Assembly: GCA_900555335.1 (NCBI GenBank)
Contig: USKU01000014.1
Coordinates: 1 to 20,632, forward strand
From: an uncultured Atopobium sp.
Lineage (GTDB): Bacteria; Actinomycetota; Coriobacteriia; Coriobacteriales; Atopobiaceae
Direction of reading: 5' to 3'
DNA length: 20,632 nt
The notes beneath the pieces are model-generated. The model saw nothing but the letters and a program-made list of their open reading frames with translations, did not search any database and was not told the DNA's origin. The position numbers and the translations under genes are program-made. Below are positions 13,760 to 20,632 of the stretch, one piece after another. Each line of letters begins with the position of its first letter. Positions within the stretch are counted from its first letter, which is position 1.

Positions 13760-14383
13760 TTGCCACAGGTTTCTTCAGCTTATGCAACAAAACAGCGCGC
13801 TCAGCGCCTTGCACGTATTGGTATTATTGCTGCCCTTTATGCAGCACTTACGCTCGCAGCCCTTCTTTTCTTGGGCGGTCTTGCTTGGGGTCCTGTGCAG
13901 TTCCGCATTTCTGAGGCGGTTGTGGTTATTGCACTCTTTACCGCTGACGCAATTCCAGGACTGACGCTTGGCTGCGTTATTGCCAACCTTGCAAATATGG
14001 TCATTTCTGGCACAGGTGCCCTGGGGTTGTTAGACGTAGTCTTTGGTTCTCTGGCAACTGCTCTTGGTGCATGGTTTACCTGGAAGAACAGGAAGAACGT
14101 ACCACTTGCGCTTCTGGGGCCAGTGCTTGCAAATGCCGTTATTGTGTCTGCATATCTTCCTATTTTGCTTCAGGGGTTGGGATTCTACACAATTCCATTT
14201 ACCACCATTGAACTTGATGGATCGTATCCTCTTATGTTCTTGTTTGGTTTTATCACCACAGGACTCGGAGAGGCTGTTGTTCTCTATGTACTCGGAGCTC
14301 CTTTGGCTCGTGCGCTTAAGCATTCGCCTTTGCCGCAGCAGCTTGCTTCTGAGGTTTCTGCTGCAGAATCAGTCGAGAACTAG
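13760..14383 (+). CDS. queT: QueT-type queuosine-precursor transporter (ECF S component)
   Basis: A 207-aa integral membrane protein with about six hydrophobic segments. The region WGPVQFRISEAVVVIALFTADAIPGLTLGC and the following IANL match the QueT family, substrate-binding subunits of energy-coupling-factor transporters thought to import queuine or preQ1. The start is TTG 13760, with AAGGGGAT (13747-13754) at good spacing; no better start exists. The ECF ATPases and EcfT are not in the window and are usually shared modules encoded elsewhere. It has its own promoter and lies six bases before the LytS-type kinase gene. Together with gluQ it suggests that this organism uses salvaged queuosine. 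The exact ligand is inferred from the family only. Confidence 0.88.
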   Translation: MPQVSSAYATKQRAQRLARIGIIAALYAALTLAALLFLGGLAWGPVQFRISEAVVVIALFTADAIPGLTLGCVIANLANMVISGTGALGLLDVVFGSLATALGAWFTWKNRKNVPLALLGPVLANAVIVSAYLPILLQGLGFYTIPFTTIELDGSYPLMFLFGFITTGLGEAVVLYVLGAPLARALKHSPLPQQLASEVSAAESVEN

Positions 14384-14389
14384 ACAGTC

Positions 14390-15727
14390 ATGCAAAGACT
14401 TGCTCAGTACATACATAGATCAACCAGGATAGTCCTGATTATTCTTGCCTGTGTATTGCTGGGCTTGCTTTCCTGGAGCGTCATGGCAGACAACCTGTTT
14501 GCCGCTCTTGTTGCAGGCGGAGGACTTGCCACGGTCATTGTTCTTGGTGGCACTACCCAGCCGGGTAATGAGCACGCCAGGTCTCAAGCAACAGAGCGAA
14601 CACTTGAGGTTGCCTCTAAGACGCTCAAGACATTACGCGGAGGCCTGTCGCAAGAAACAGCGCCAACTATCTGCACACTATTGCTTCCAGAAACTTCTGC
14701 AGCCGCTATTTCCATCACGGATACAGAGTACGTGCTGGGCTTTGAGGGAGACATTGCAACCTCGCATATGCCTGGTTCAAAAGTGGTTGGCCCTGCAACT
14801 GAGGTTCTGGAAAGTGGCCGCATGGAGACGTTTGTCTCGGTAGATAGTCGTCAGCAGGTACTACAAAGGCGTGGCGGCTTTGGCAATGGCGGCAGCTCCT
14901 TTGGCATCATTGTTCCGCTTATTGTTCAGGATCGCACAGTTGGCACTATCAAGCTCTACTATCGTCGTGGCATTGAAATTGATCGTACGCAGTTGGCAAT
15001 TGCTGAGGGACTGGGCGAGCTTCTCTCCACGCAGCTTTCCTCATATGAGCTTGATCGCCAAGCAGAGTTAACCGCTCGAGCCGAGGTCAAAGCCTTGCAG
15101 GCACAGATTAATCCGCATTTCTTGTTCAACACGCTCAACACCATTGCATCTCTTACGCGTACAAACCCCAATAAGGCGCGAGATCTGCTTCGCGAGTTCT
15201 CTGTGTTTTATCGCCGTACGCTTGAGAGCTCTCAAGGTGCGCTCATTCCGCTTTCTCAGGAATTGACACAAACGCGCAGGTATTTGACAATTGAGAAGGC
15301 GCGTTTTGGAGAAGAACGTATTCAAGAGTCCGAGCATGTCGATGAGGGATGCGAAGATGTTCAGGTACCGTCTTTTTTGATTCAGCCTATTGTCGAGAAT
15401 GCCGTGAGGCACGCTATGAAAGATGAAGGCGCCCTCCATATTGACATCCACGTCACACGCGATGATGATGATATTCTTATATCTGTTGCTGATGATGGTC
15501 TTGGAATGGATGAAGAGACTGTTTCTCGCTTACTTAATGGTCAAGGTCCTACCCCGCAGGATTCTTCGGGGAGAGATAGGGGCACGGGTATTGCCATTAA
15601 GAACGTAGCTGAGCGAGTTGAGCGCTTCTACGCCGTTGGCTCTGGCATGGAAATCATGTCTAAACCAGGGCAGGGTACGTGCGTGACACTCAAGCTTGCA
15701 GGTGCGGCACTGCAGGCAACAGCATAG
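14390..15727 (+). CDS. LytS-type sensor histidine kinase with a two-helix membrane anchor and GAF-like domain
   Basis: A 445-aa kinase of the HPK7/LytS family. Residues ~13-29 and 36-54 are two hydrophobic helices forming a hairpin, in place of the multi-span 5TMR-LYT sensor domain of LytS/BtsS. A cytoplasmic GAF-like domain (~80-215, with FGIIVPLIVQDRTVGTIKLYY) follows. The phosphoacceptor is His243 in QINPHFLFNTLN, the hallmark of this family. The ATP-binding domain has the N-box QPIVENAVRHA (Asn337), G1 DDGLGMD and G2 GTGIAIKNVAERV. ATG 14390 lies six bases after queT with no clear Shine-Dalgarno, suggesting translation by coupling. The next gene is the cognate LytTR regulator. The signal is unknown; a cytoplasmic or membrane cue read by the GAF region is likely. 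Confidence 0.93.
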   Translation: MQRLAQYIHRSTRIVLIILACVLLGLLSWSVMADNLFAALVAGGGLATVIVLGGTTQPGNEHARSQATERTLEVASKTLKTLRGGLSQETAPTICTLLLPETSAAAISITDTEYVLGFEGDIATSHMPGSKVVGPATEVLESGRMETFVSVDSRQQVLQRRGGFGNGGSSFGIIVPLIVQDRTVGTIKLYYRRGIEIDRTQLAIAEGLGELLSTQLSSYELDRQAELTARAEVKALQAQINPHFLFNTLNTIASLTRTNPNKARDLLREFSVFYRRTLESSQGALIPLSQELTQTRRYLTIEKARFGEERIQESEHVDEGCEDVQVPSFLIQPIVENAVRHAMKDEGALHIDIHVTRDDDDILISVADDGLGMDEETVSRLLNGQGPTPQDSSGRDRGTGIAIKNVAERVERFYAVGSGMEIMSKPGQGTCVTLKLAGAALQATA

Positions 15728-15743
15728 TAGTATCGGTTTTTGC

Positions 15744-15760
15744 TTAACGCTGCGTTAGGC
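15744..15760 (+). other. Small hairpin between the kinase and regulator genes
   Basis: Within the 51-base gap, TAACG (15745-15749) and CGTTA (15753-15757) form a perfect stem around CTG. With the flanking CT/GG positions it extends through a G-U pair. It ends about five bases before the GGGAG of the regulator gene, so it could modulate translation or mark a processing site. There is no T tract after it. Confidence 0.35.
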
Positions 15761-15778
15761 CGTTGGGAGATGAATGAC

Positions 15779-16492
15779 ATGCGTGCCATGATTGTTGATG
15801 ACGAGGCTCCAGCCCGTTCTGAGCTCAAGTTCTTGCTTGAGGAGACCGGACGTCTCGAGGAAATCATTGAGGCCACAAGTGCAAGGGATGCTGTCGAGAA
15901 ACTCATGGAGTCTCGCGTTGAGGTCTTGTTCCTCGACATCTCCATGCCTAAGACAAATGGAATGCAGCTTGCAGAAGCTCTTCACAAGCTGAAGAATCCT
16001 CCCCAGATTGTGTTTGTCACTGCATATAGCGAGTACGCGCTGGATGCATTTGGCGTTAACGCGGTAGATTACCTGATGAAGCCCGTTGAGACCGAGCGCC
16101 TTGAGCAGGCTCTTGATAAGGTTGAGGAGCGCCTTCGTCCTCAGTCTCCTATGGCAACCATTGAGCGAATTCCTGTCATTAAGAGCGGAAGCAAGGTTCT
16201 TGTTCCAATTGATCAGATTCGCTTTATTGAGGCAAAAGACGATTATTCTTGCATCTACACAGAAGACGATCGCTTCTTGTCTACTATTTCTCTGCAAAAA
16301 CTTGAAGAGCGCCTTGCTCCACACGGATTCTTCCGCATTCATCGTAGCTTTATCGTGAATCTTGAGTATGTTGACGATGTTGAGGTTATCTCTGCTGGTA
16401 TCCTACAGTTGACTATTCAGGGATTTGAGGAGCGTCACATTTCGGTTTCACGCCGTCGTGTGGTTGCACTCAAGCGAGCACTGGGACTGTAG
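15779..16492 (+). CDS. LytTR-family response regulator
   Basis: A 237-aa two-domain regulator. The receiver domain (1-~120) has the acidic pair Asp7-Asp8, phosphoacceptor Asp53 in LFLDISMP, the conserved Thr in FVTAYSEYALDAF, and Lys in YLMKPVE. The C-terminal LytTR DNA-binding domain (~135-235) has IRFIEAKDDYSCIYT and the signature FRIHRSFIVNLEYVDDV. The start is ATG 15779, with GGGAG (15765-15769) nine bases upstream; ATG 15770 is in frame but would leave no spacing from that site. It pairs with the LytS-type kinase 51 bases upstream. Family members regulate cell-wall, transport or carbon genes; the targets here are unknown. Confidence 0.95.
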   Translation: MRAMIVDDEAPARSELKFLLEETGRLEEIIEATSARDAVEKLMESRVEVLFLDISMPKTNGMQLAEALHKLKNPPQIVFVTAYSEYALDAFGVNAVDYLMKPVETERLEQALDKVEERLRPQSPMATIERIPVIKSGSKVLVPIDQIRFIEAKDDYSCIYTEDDRFLSTISLQKLEERLAPHGFFRIHRSFIVNLEYVDDVEVISAGILQLTIQGFEERHISVSRRRVVALKRALGL

Positions 16493-16542
16493 AAGCTCAA
16501 CGGGTTTCTCGCCAGCAGCTAAAAAGCACGTAGGAGTTTGGT

Positions 16543-17040
16543 ATGGCACTGGTAAGGTTTGACGTAATTTCAGATACGCATGGGTATTTGTCATCTGAGT
16601 TGCTTGAAGCTCTGCAAGGCGCCAACTACATTGTGCATGCTGGAGATATTACCTCTAACGCCGATTATCAGACGCTGCAAAAGATTGCTCCCGTTAAGCT
16701 TTGCCTGGGCAATAATGACTTCTGCTACAACTATGGTCCCATGGTAAAGAAAAAGATTATTTTCTTTGCAGCCGGTCTTAAGTGGCAGGTATGTCATTAT
16801 CGCGAGAGGCTTGACCTGGTCAAATGCAATATTGCTATCTGTGGTCATACGCATAAGCCTTTTGTACAGCGTGACGAGTGGACCAATACACTTGTAATGA
16901 ATCCAGGAAGCCCTACCTACCCGCGCGGTCGCGAGGGTGCAACTATGGGACGTATTATTGTTGATGATGAAACAGCCCAGGTAGTCAGCGCAGAGATAAT
17001 TAGTCTGTCTTCGCTTGAGGTGCTTTCTTCTTGTAAATAA
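16543..17040 (+). CDS. YfcE/MJ0936-type metallophosphoesterase
   Basis: A 165-aa calcineurin-like phosphoesterase of the small YfcE/MJ0936 subfamily, which hydrolyses phosphodiesters with two metal ions. Metal motifs: SDTHG (Asp11, His13), HAGD (Asp35), GNND (Asn57, Asp59), CHY (His85), CGHTHKP (His102, His104), then MNPGSPTYPRG. In most relatives the fourth motif is THGH, with about 25 residues before GHTH; here it is CHYR with only 15 residues between, so that loop is shorter. ATG 16543 follows TAGGAG (16531-16536). It may be the last gene of the queT transcript, 50 bases after the regulator. Its 3' end overlaps the convergent PAP2 gene by 41 bases. The physiological substrate is unknown. 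Confidence 0.9.
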   Translation: MALVRFDVISDTHGYLSSELLEALQGANYIVHAGDITSNADYQTLQKIAPVKLCLGNNDFCYNYGPMVKKKIIFFAAGLKWQVCHYRERLDLVKCNIAICGHTHKPFVQRDEWTNTLVMNPGSPTYPRGREGATMGRIIVDDETAQVVSAEIISLSSLEVLSSCK

Positions 17041-17716
17041 GCGATGGAATCATCAGCTTGGTAAAAAGCACGAGCCATACAAGGGCAAGCGAGAAACCAC
17101 CAATGACGTCGGTAGCGTAGTGCACACCCAGATAAATTCTACTGACGCCAATCATAATGATGACGCCAGAGAACAGGCCACACCAAATCCAACGTTGTAG
17201 CTTGTCTTTCTCGTAATGCCAGACAAGCCAAATGAGCAGGCCATAAAAAGCCATCGAGAACATCGAGTGGCCCGAAGGGAAGCTGTAGCCAGTTTCAACT
17301 ACTAGCCTAAAGCCATCTGGACGAGGACGCTGGACAATAGCCTTAAAGATAAGGTCAACAACAACAACGCCACCCAGGTTAATAAAGGCAAGCCTGCCAA
17401 CACTTGGTCCTGGTGCAAAAGCAGCAACCACAATAAGCATGACAATAACGGTGACGGGGCTTGCAAGTCCAGAGAACCCTTCCATGATTTCTGTGAGAAG
17501 GGGAGTTCTGAGGTGGACAACAAAAAGTCTGTAGGCAAAGTGATCAATGCCAATGACGTCGCCTTCAGAAACGTCAATCAACAGAAAAATAAAAATTGCT
17601 GATGAGACAAGCAGAATGATGGTAGAAAGGCTAGAACGCAGACGCTGTAGAAAAAGGCGCTTGCGAACTCCTGTTAAAAGTCCTGTCTTTTGAGCATCAA
17701 GGCTTTTATCGGCCAT
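17000..17716 (-). CDS. PAP2-family membrane phosphatase
   Basis: A 238-aa integral membrane protein with five to six hydrophobic segments after a basic N-terminus (residues 1-28). The phosphatase signature is complete: KAIVQRPRP (Lys125, Arg132), PSGH (147-150) and SRIYLGVHYATD (Arg193, His199, Asp203). Family members dephosphorylate undecaprenyl pyrophosphate, phosphatidate or phosphatidylglycerophosphate on the outer face of the membrane; a role in recycling the cell-wall carrier is plausible but unproven. ATG 17716 follows AAGGAG at ideal spacing and is preferred over an upstream in-frame ATG at 17734. It lies behind trxA on the same strand but after a terminator. Its 3' end overlaps the phosphoesterase gene by 41 bases in convergent orientation. 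Confidence 0.93.
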   Translation of the reverse strand: MADKSLDAQKTGLLTGVRKRLFLQRLRSSLSTIILLVSSAIFIFLLIDVSEGDVIGIDHFAYRLFVVHLRTPLLTEIMEGFSGLASPVTVIVMLIVVAAFAPGPSVGRLAFINLGGVVVVDLIFKAIVQRPRPDGFRLVVETGYSFPSGHSMFSMAFYGLLIWLVWHYEKDKLQRWIWCGLFSGVIIMIGVSRIYLGVHYATDVIGGFSLALVWLVLFTKLMIPSLIYKKKAPQAKTD

Positions 17717-17732
17717 TAGTTCTCCTTGTAAC

Positions 17733-17763
17733 AAAAAGGCGGCACGCCGATAGACGTACCGCC
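17733..17763 (-). terminator. Terminator of trxA (minus strand)
   Basis: On the minus strand GGCGGTAC (17763-17756) pairs with GTGCCGCC (17745-17738), eight positions including one G-U pair, followed by five T. It lies between trxA and the PAP2 gene, only 17 bases before the PAP2 start, so some read-through into PAP2 is possible. Confidence 0.82.
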
Positions 17764-17809
17764 GCTTAGTTCAATGATAAGCCAGCGCAAGCGCGTGACA
17801 CACAAGAAC

Positions 17810-18127
17810 TTACAGGTTAGCGTTGAGCTCAGAAACGAGGTCAGCCTTTGGAAGGTTGCCAACCATGGTGTGAACAGGCTCACCGTTCTTGAAGAGGATG
17901 AGGGTAGGGATGGAGACGATGCGGAAACGAGTTGCAAGATCTGCCTCGTCATCAACGTTTACCTTGTAAACGTCAAGCTTGTCTGCCATCTCATGGCCAA
18001 CTTCCTCAACGACTGGGCCAAGAGCGCGGCAAGGACCACACCAGGATGCCCAGAAATCAACGAGGACAGGCTTGTCTGCGTTAGCAAGAACAGAATCGAA
18101 CTCTGCAGTAGTGAGCTGCTGTGCCAT
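17810..18127 (-). CDS. trxA: Thioredoxin
   Basis: A 105-aa cytoplasmic dithiol-disulfide oxidoreductase that keeps protein cysteines reduced and donates electrons to enzymes such as ribonucleotide reductase. The canonical active site WCGPC spans 29-33 (Cys30, Cys33), with VLVDFWASWCGPC in the usual context, and the cis-proline loop is VSIPTL (Pro74). Length is standard. ATG 18127 follows GGAGG at good spacing. It is monocistronic with its own terminator and is divergent from the 18280 gene across a 152-base region that contains two dyads and overlapping candidate promoters. Thioredoxin reductase is not in the window. Confidence 0.98.
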   Translation of the reverse strand: MAQQLTTAEFDSVLANADKPVLVDFWASWCGPCRALGPVVEEVGHEMADKLDVYKVNVDDEADLATRFRIVSIPTLILFKNGEPVHTMVGNLPKADLVSELNANL

Positions 18128-18203
18128 AACGAACCTCCAGTTACATACGGCTATAAAGCCATTAACTTTTTATTGCTAGCAAACTTATCCCCAAATTAGA
18201 GAA

Positions 18204-18256
18204 GTGTATACACAAAACTTTGTGGACTTGCTCAAATTGTGAATTACGTGCATAGT
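18204..18256. promoter_or_regulatory. Overlapping divergent promoters of trxA and the 18280 gene with two dyads
   Basis: Plus strand: TTGCTC (18228-18233) and CATAGT (18251-18256), 17-base spacer. Minus strand: TTGAGC (18235-18230) and TGTATA (18212-18207), also 17 bases. The two -35 elements overlap by four bases, so the promoters should compete. The palindrome GTGTATACAC (18204-18213) covers the trxA -10, and CACAAA-AC-TTTGTG (18211-18224) covers its spacer. A protein binding there would mainly control trxA. The promoter assignments are by eye. Confidence 0.45.
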
Positions 18257-18279
18257 TGGCATATAAGAAAGAGGTGCGC

Positions 18280-18807
18280 ATGCCAAGCGAAAGATCTATG
18301 CGAAAAGAAGCCTACATGGCAAAAACAACGCATGAGTTTGGAGATTTTGCTGCTCAGGGGGTGTGTATGGCAGGCAATGCTTTTGCATCGGTTTTGTTAG
18401 TAAAAGGGCAGGAAGACTTTGAAGAGGCAGAACTCTCTGCACTTAAAGCTTCTTTAGAGCATTTAGGCTATGCGCCTGAGGCATGGGCCACCTTGCTTAC
18501 CACCACAAAAACAGGAGATCCTATAAATCCCCAGCTTGTCAGACAGGCGATAAGTGCTTTTAGCCCAGACACAGTGCTCATGGTAAATGACGCAGCAGTT
18601 ACATCAGTGCGTGAGGCATACGCAGATGAGCTTGGTCAGCTTACAACTGACGCCGAGAAGAACTTCTCGCCCCGTGTTCTTGTTCGTGTGTGTGGAATGC
18701 GCATGGTAAATCTTGATAACTTTGCCGGAGCGCTCGAGGACCCTCGTCAGAAGCAGTTACGCTGGGCGGCTATTAAACAAGTCCCACCTTTGGGAGAACC
18801 TTATTAG
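18280..18807 (+). CDS. Uncharacterised 175-aa protein
   Basis: ATG 18280 is chosen because GAGGTG (18271-18276) lies just upstream; a TTG at 18256 has no such site. The protein is soluble, with no signal peptide or membrane segment. Visible features are AGNAFASVLLVKG near residue 32, GDPINPQLVRQAISAFSPDTVLMVNDAA in the middle, then VRVCGMRMVNLDNFAGALEDPRQKQ and the Pro-rich end QVPPLGEPY. The order NP...F.PD.VL.V...A faintly recalls the alpha/beta core of uracil-DNA-glycosylase-like proteins, but no catalytic motif is recognisable and I do not assign that function. It is divergent from trxA and 96 bases upstream of pgi on the same strand, with a small inverted repeat between. Probably a conserved lineage-specific protein; confident as a gene, not as to role. 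Confidence 0.82.
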   Translation: MPSERSMRKEAYMAKTTHEFGDFAAQGVCMAGNAFASVLLVKGQEDFEEAELSALKASLEHLGYAPEAWATLLTTTKTGDPINPQLVRQAISAFSPDTVLMVNDAAVTSVREAYADELGQLTTDAEKNFSPRVLVRVCGMRMVNLDNFAGALEDPRQKQLRWAAIKQVPPLGEPY

Positions 18808-18815
18808 TAACGATT

Positions 18816-18841
18816 TGTCGTATTTTTTACGAAAAACGACA
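18816..18841 (+). other. Inverted repeat TGTCGT / ACGACA between the 18280 gene and pgi
   Basis: 6-bp arms enclose a 14-base AT-rich centre that itself contains TTTTTT (18823-18828). It could be a weak terminator or an operator ahead of pgi; neither reading is compelling. Confidence 0.3.
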
Positions 18842-18903
18842 TTGTGGCGTTTCGTGAGCGTTGCGAAGATTATCCTTGAGATAGTCAAAAGAAGGAGACT
18901 GGT

Positions 18904-20610
18904 ATGGCATCACCTACAGCACCACATATTTTGCCTACTGACGCAACACAGACTAAAGCTTGGCGTGCCCTTGCAGAGCATTACGCCAGCTTAAAAGATA
19001 CAAAAGCTATGCTGAAGAACTGGTTTGCAGAAGACCCTCAGCGTGTCCAGAATCTTACGTTTGAGCTTGATCAGTTCTTGATTGATCTTTCCAAAAACCT
19101 TGCCACGCAAGAGACACTTGATCTTCTGTGTGACCTTGCAAAAGAGGTCAAGCTTGAAGAGCGTAGAGACGCTATGTACGCCGGCACACATATCAATACC
19201 ACTGAAGACCGCGCAGTTCTCCATACAGCACTTCGTCGTCCTGCCTCTGAAGCAGGCACGCTTATTGTTGATGGTCAAGATGTTGTCGCCGATGTTCACC
19301 AGACTTTGAACAAGATGTATGCCTTCTGTGACCGAGTTCGCTCGGGAGAGTGGAAGGGTGTTTCTGGCAAGCCTATCAAGACTGTTGTAAGCATTGGTAT
19401 TGGTGGCTCTGACCTTGGTCCTGTTATGGTTTACGAGGCCCTAAAGCCTTTTGCTGACGCCGGTATTACTGCTCGCTTTGTCTCCAACATTGACCCTGTT
19501 GACCTTGGCGAGAAAACCGAGGATCTTGATCCAGAAACAACACTCTTCGTTATTGTTTCCAAGACCTTTACTACGCTTGAGACTCTTACCAATGCCCGTT
19601 GTGCTCGCACATGGCTTTTGGAAAAGCTTGCTGAGCAGGGCGTTATTGATGGCTCAGACGCTCAGAAAGCAGAGGCTATTCGTAAGCATTTTGTTGCTGT
19701 CTCTACTGCACTTGATCTGGTAGAAGACTTTGGCATTGACCCAGAGAATGCCTTTGGTTTCTGGAACTGGGTTGGCGGCCGTTATTCGGTTGATTCTGCA
19801 GTTGGTCTTGTGCTGGCTATTGTTTTTGGTCCACAGCACTTTGCAGAATTCCTCAGTGGCTTTAATGCAGTTGATGAATACTTCAAAAACACTCCATTGA
19901 GACAAAATGTTGTTGCTCTCATGGGTCTTTTAAACGTTTGGTACGTTAATTTCTTTGGCGCAGCATCTCATGCCGTACTTCCATACAGCCAGTACCTGCA
20001 TAGATTCCCTGCATATCTCCAGCAGCTCACCATGGAATCCAACGGCAAGTCTACTTGTTGGGATGGTACGGCGGTTACTTCAAAGACAGGCGAGATCTTC
20101 TGGGGAGAGGCTGGAACTAATGGTCAACATGCGTTCTACCAGCTTATCCATCAGGGAACCCAGATTATTCCTGCTGACTTTATTGCGTTTGTAAATACCG
20201 CTTTTGCCACAAAAGACGCAGACCTAGATGTCCATGAACTCTTCCTCTCCAATTTCTTTGCGCAGACTAAAGCGCTTGCTTTTGGCAAGACCGCTGATGA
20301 AGTCCGTGCTGAGGGAACACCAGAGTGGATGGTTTCTGCACGCGTCTTTGAAGGAAATAGGCCAACTACATCTATCTTTGGCAAAGAACTTAATCCTCGT
20401 GCCATCGGTACACTTATTGCACTCTACGAGCATATTACCTTTGTTGAAGGTGTCGTGTGGGGCATTGATTCCTTTGATCAGTGGGGCGTAGAGCTTGGTA
20501 AACAGCTTGCAAAGCAGATTTTCCCTGCAATTTATAACGACGAAGAACTAGCAAAACAAGACGCTTCCACTCAGTCTCTTGTTGATTTCTATCGCAGAAA
20601 CAGAACATAA
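18904..20610 (+). CDS. pgi: Glucose-6-phosphate isomerase
   Basis: Interconverts glucose 6-phosphate and fructose 6-phosphate in glycolysis and gluconeogenesis, in the cytoplasm. The protein is 568 aa, of the E. coli-like long form. ATG 18904 follows GAAGGAGA at good spacing. Sugar-phosphate-binding segments: [11 protein letters not shown], and [14 protein letters not shown], which is a PGI signature. Catalytic residues by position in conserved motifs: Glu378 in MESNGKS, His409 in [15 protein letters not shown], and Lys533 in QWGVELGKQ. The frame is complete and ends 22 bases before the window edge, so its terminator is not visible. It may be transcribed with the upstream unknown gene or from a promoter in the 96-base gap; I see no clear promoter there. 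Confidence 0.98.
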   Translation: MASPTAPHILPTDATQTKAWRALAEHYASLKDTKAMLKNWFAEDPQRVQNLTFELDQFLIDLSKNLATQETLDLLCDLAKEVKLEERRDAMYAGTHINTTEDRAVLHTALRRPASEAGTLIVDGQDVVADVHQTLNKMYAFCDRVRSGEWKGVSGKPIKTVVSIGIGGSDLGPVMVYEALKPFADAGITARFVSNIDPVDLGEKTEDLDPETTLFVIVSKTFTTLETLTNARCARTWLLEKLAEQGVIDGSDAQKAEAIRKHFVAVSTALDLVEDFGIDPENAFGFWNWVGGRYSVDSAVGLVLAIVFGPQHFAEFLSGFNAVDEYFKNTPLRQNVVALMGLLNVWYVNFFGAASHAVLPYSQYLHRFPAYLQQLTMESNGKSTCWDGTAVTSKTGEIFWGEAGTNGQHAFYQLIHQGTQIIPADFIAFVNTAFATKDADLDVHELFLSNFFAQTKALAFGKTADEVRAEGTPEWMVSARVFEGNRPTTSIFGKELNPRAIGTLIALYEHITFVEGVVWGIDSFDQWGVELGKQLAKQIFPAIYNDEELAKQDASTQSLVDFYRRNRT

Positions 20611-20632
20611 CACGTTACATAACATAAAATTA

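Noticed and set aside
18186..18194. DnaA-box-like TTATCCCCA near trxA
   Set aside because: A single imperfect match, with no cluster of boxes, no AT-rich unwinding element and no dnaA/dnaN nearby, so not an origin.
1..20632. CRISPR, insertion sequence, prophage or toxin-antitoxin system
   Set aside because: No evenly spaced direct repeats, transposase or integrase, terminal inverted repeats or att-like duplications at the three tRNA genes were seen.

Overview
The window looks like chromosomal core DNA of an anaerobic or microaerophilic member of the Coriobacteriia, probably Atopobiaceae (Atopobium/Lancefieldella/Olsenella-like). This is an inference from a full-length pyruvate:ferredoxin oxidoreductase, a MurT/GatD pair, Gram-positive Shine-Dalgarno sequences (AAGGAG, GGAGG), frequent GTG/TTG starts and a moderate base composition. 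No 16S or database comparison was available. I see no insertion sequence, prophage, CRISPR array or plasmid module.

Layout. (1) 1-702, minus: 5' part of a PknB-like Ser/Thr kinase that runs off the window. (2) 836-922: tRNA-Leu(CAG), sharing a bidirectional terminator with a convergent gene for a 72-aa single-span membrane protein. (3) 1294-2577: serS, then a 106-107-aa orphan gene at 2719 whose promoter carries a perfect 28-bp palindrome with a LexA-type core. (4) 3041-4978, minus: a GNAT acetyltransferase tightly coupled to gluQ, followed by tRNA-Ser(GCT) and tRNA-Arg(ACG), each tRNA with its own promoter and terminator. (5) 5119-7424: purH and a 220-aa protein resembling a class IV aminotransferase/PabC fold without the PLP-lysine region. 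(6) 7425-7819: a 395-base non-coding stretch full of inverted repeats, leading to nifJ (7820-11374) and a strong terminator. (7) 11524-13675: overlapping murT-gatD. (8) 13760-17040: queT, a LytS-type kinase, a LytTR regulator and a YfcE/MJ0936-type phosphoesterase, probably co-transcribed. (9) 17000-18127, minus: PAP2 phosphatase and trxA, divergent from an unknown gene at 18280 and pgi (18904-20610).

How the genes fit together: most are housekeeping genes (translation, purine synthesis, glycolysis, pyruvate oxidation, thiol redox, cell-wall modification). Two separated genes point to queuosine use: gluQ glutamylates Q34 of tRNA-Asp, and queT probably imports a queuosine precursor. nifJ, pgi and trxA fit a fermentative, redox-controlled metabolism.

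Most unusual observation: the GatD partner of MurT has lost both catalytic residues of the glutaminase (Cys to Gly at residue 94, His to Ile at residue 197), and the MurT position expected to complete the triad is Gln instead of Asp. The MurT ligase core and zinc ribbon look intact. This suggests a MurT/GatD variant that does not draw ammonia from glutamine in the known way.
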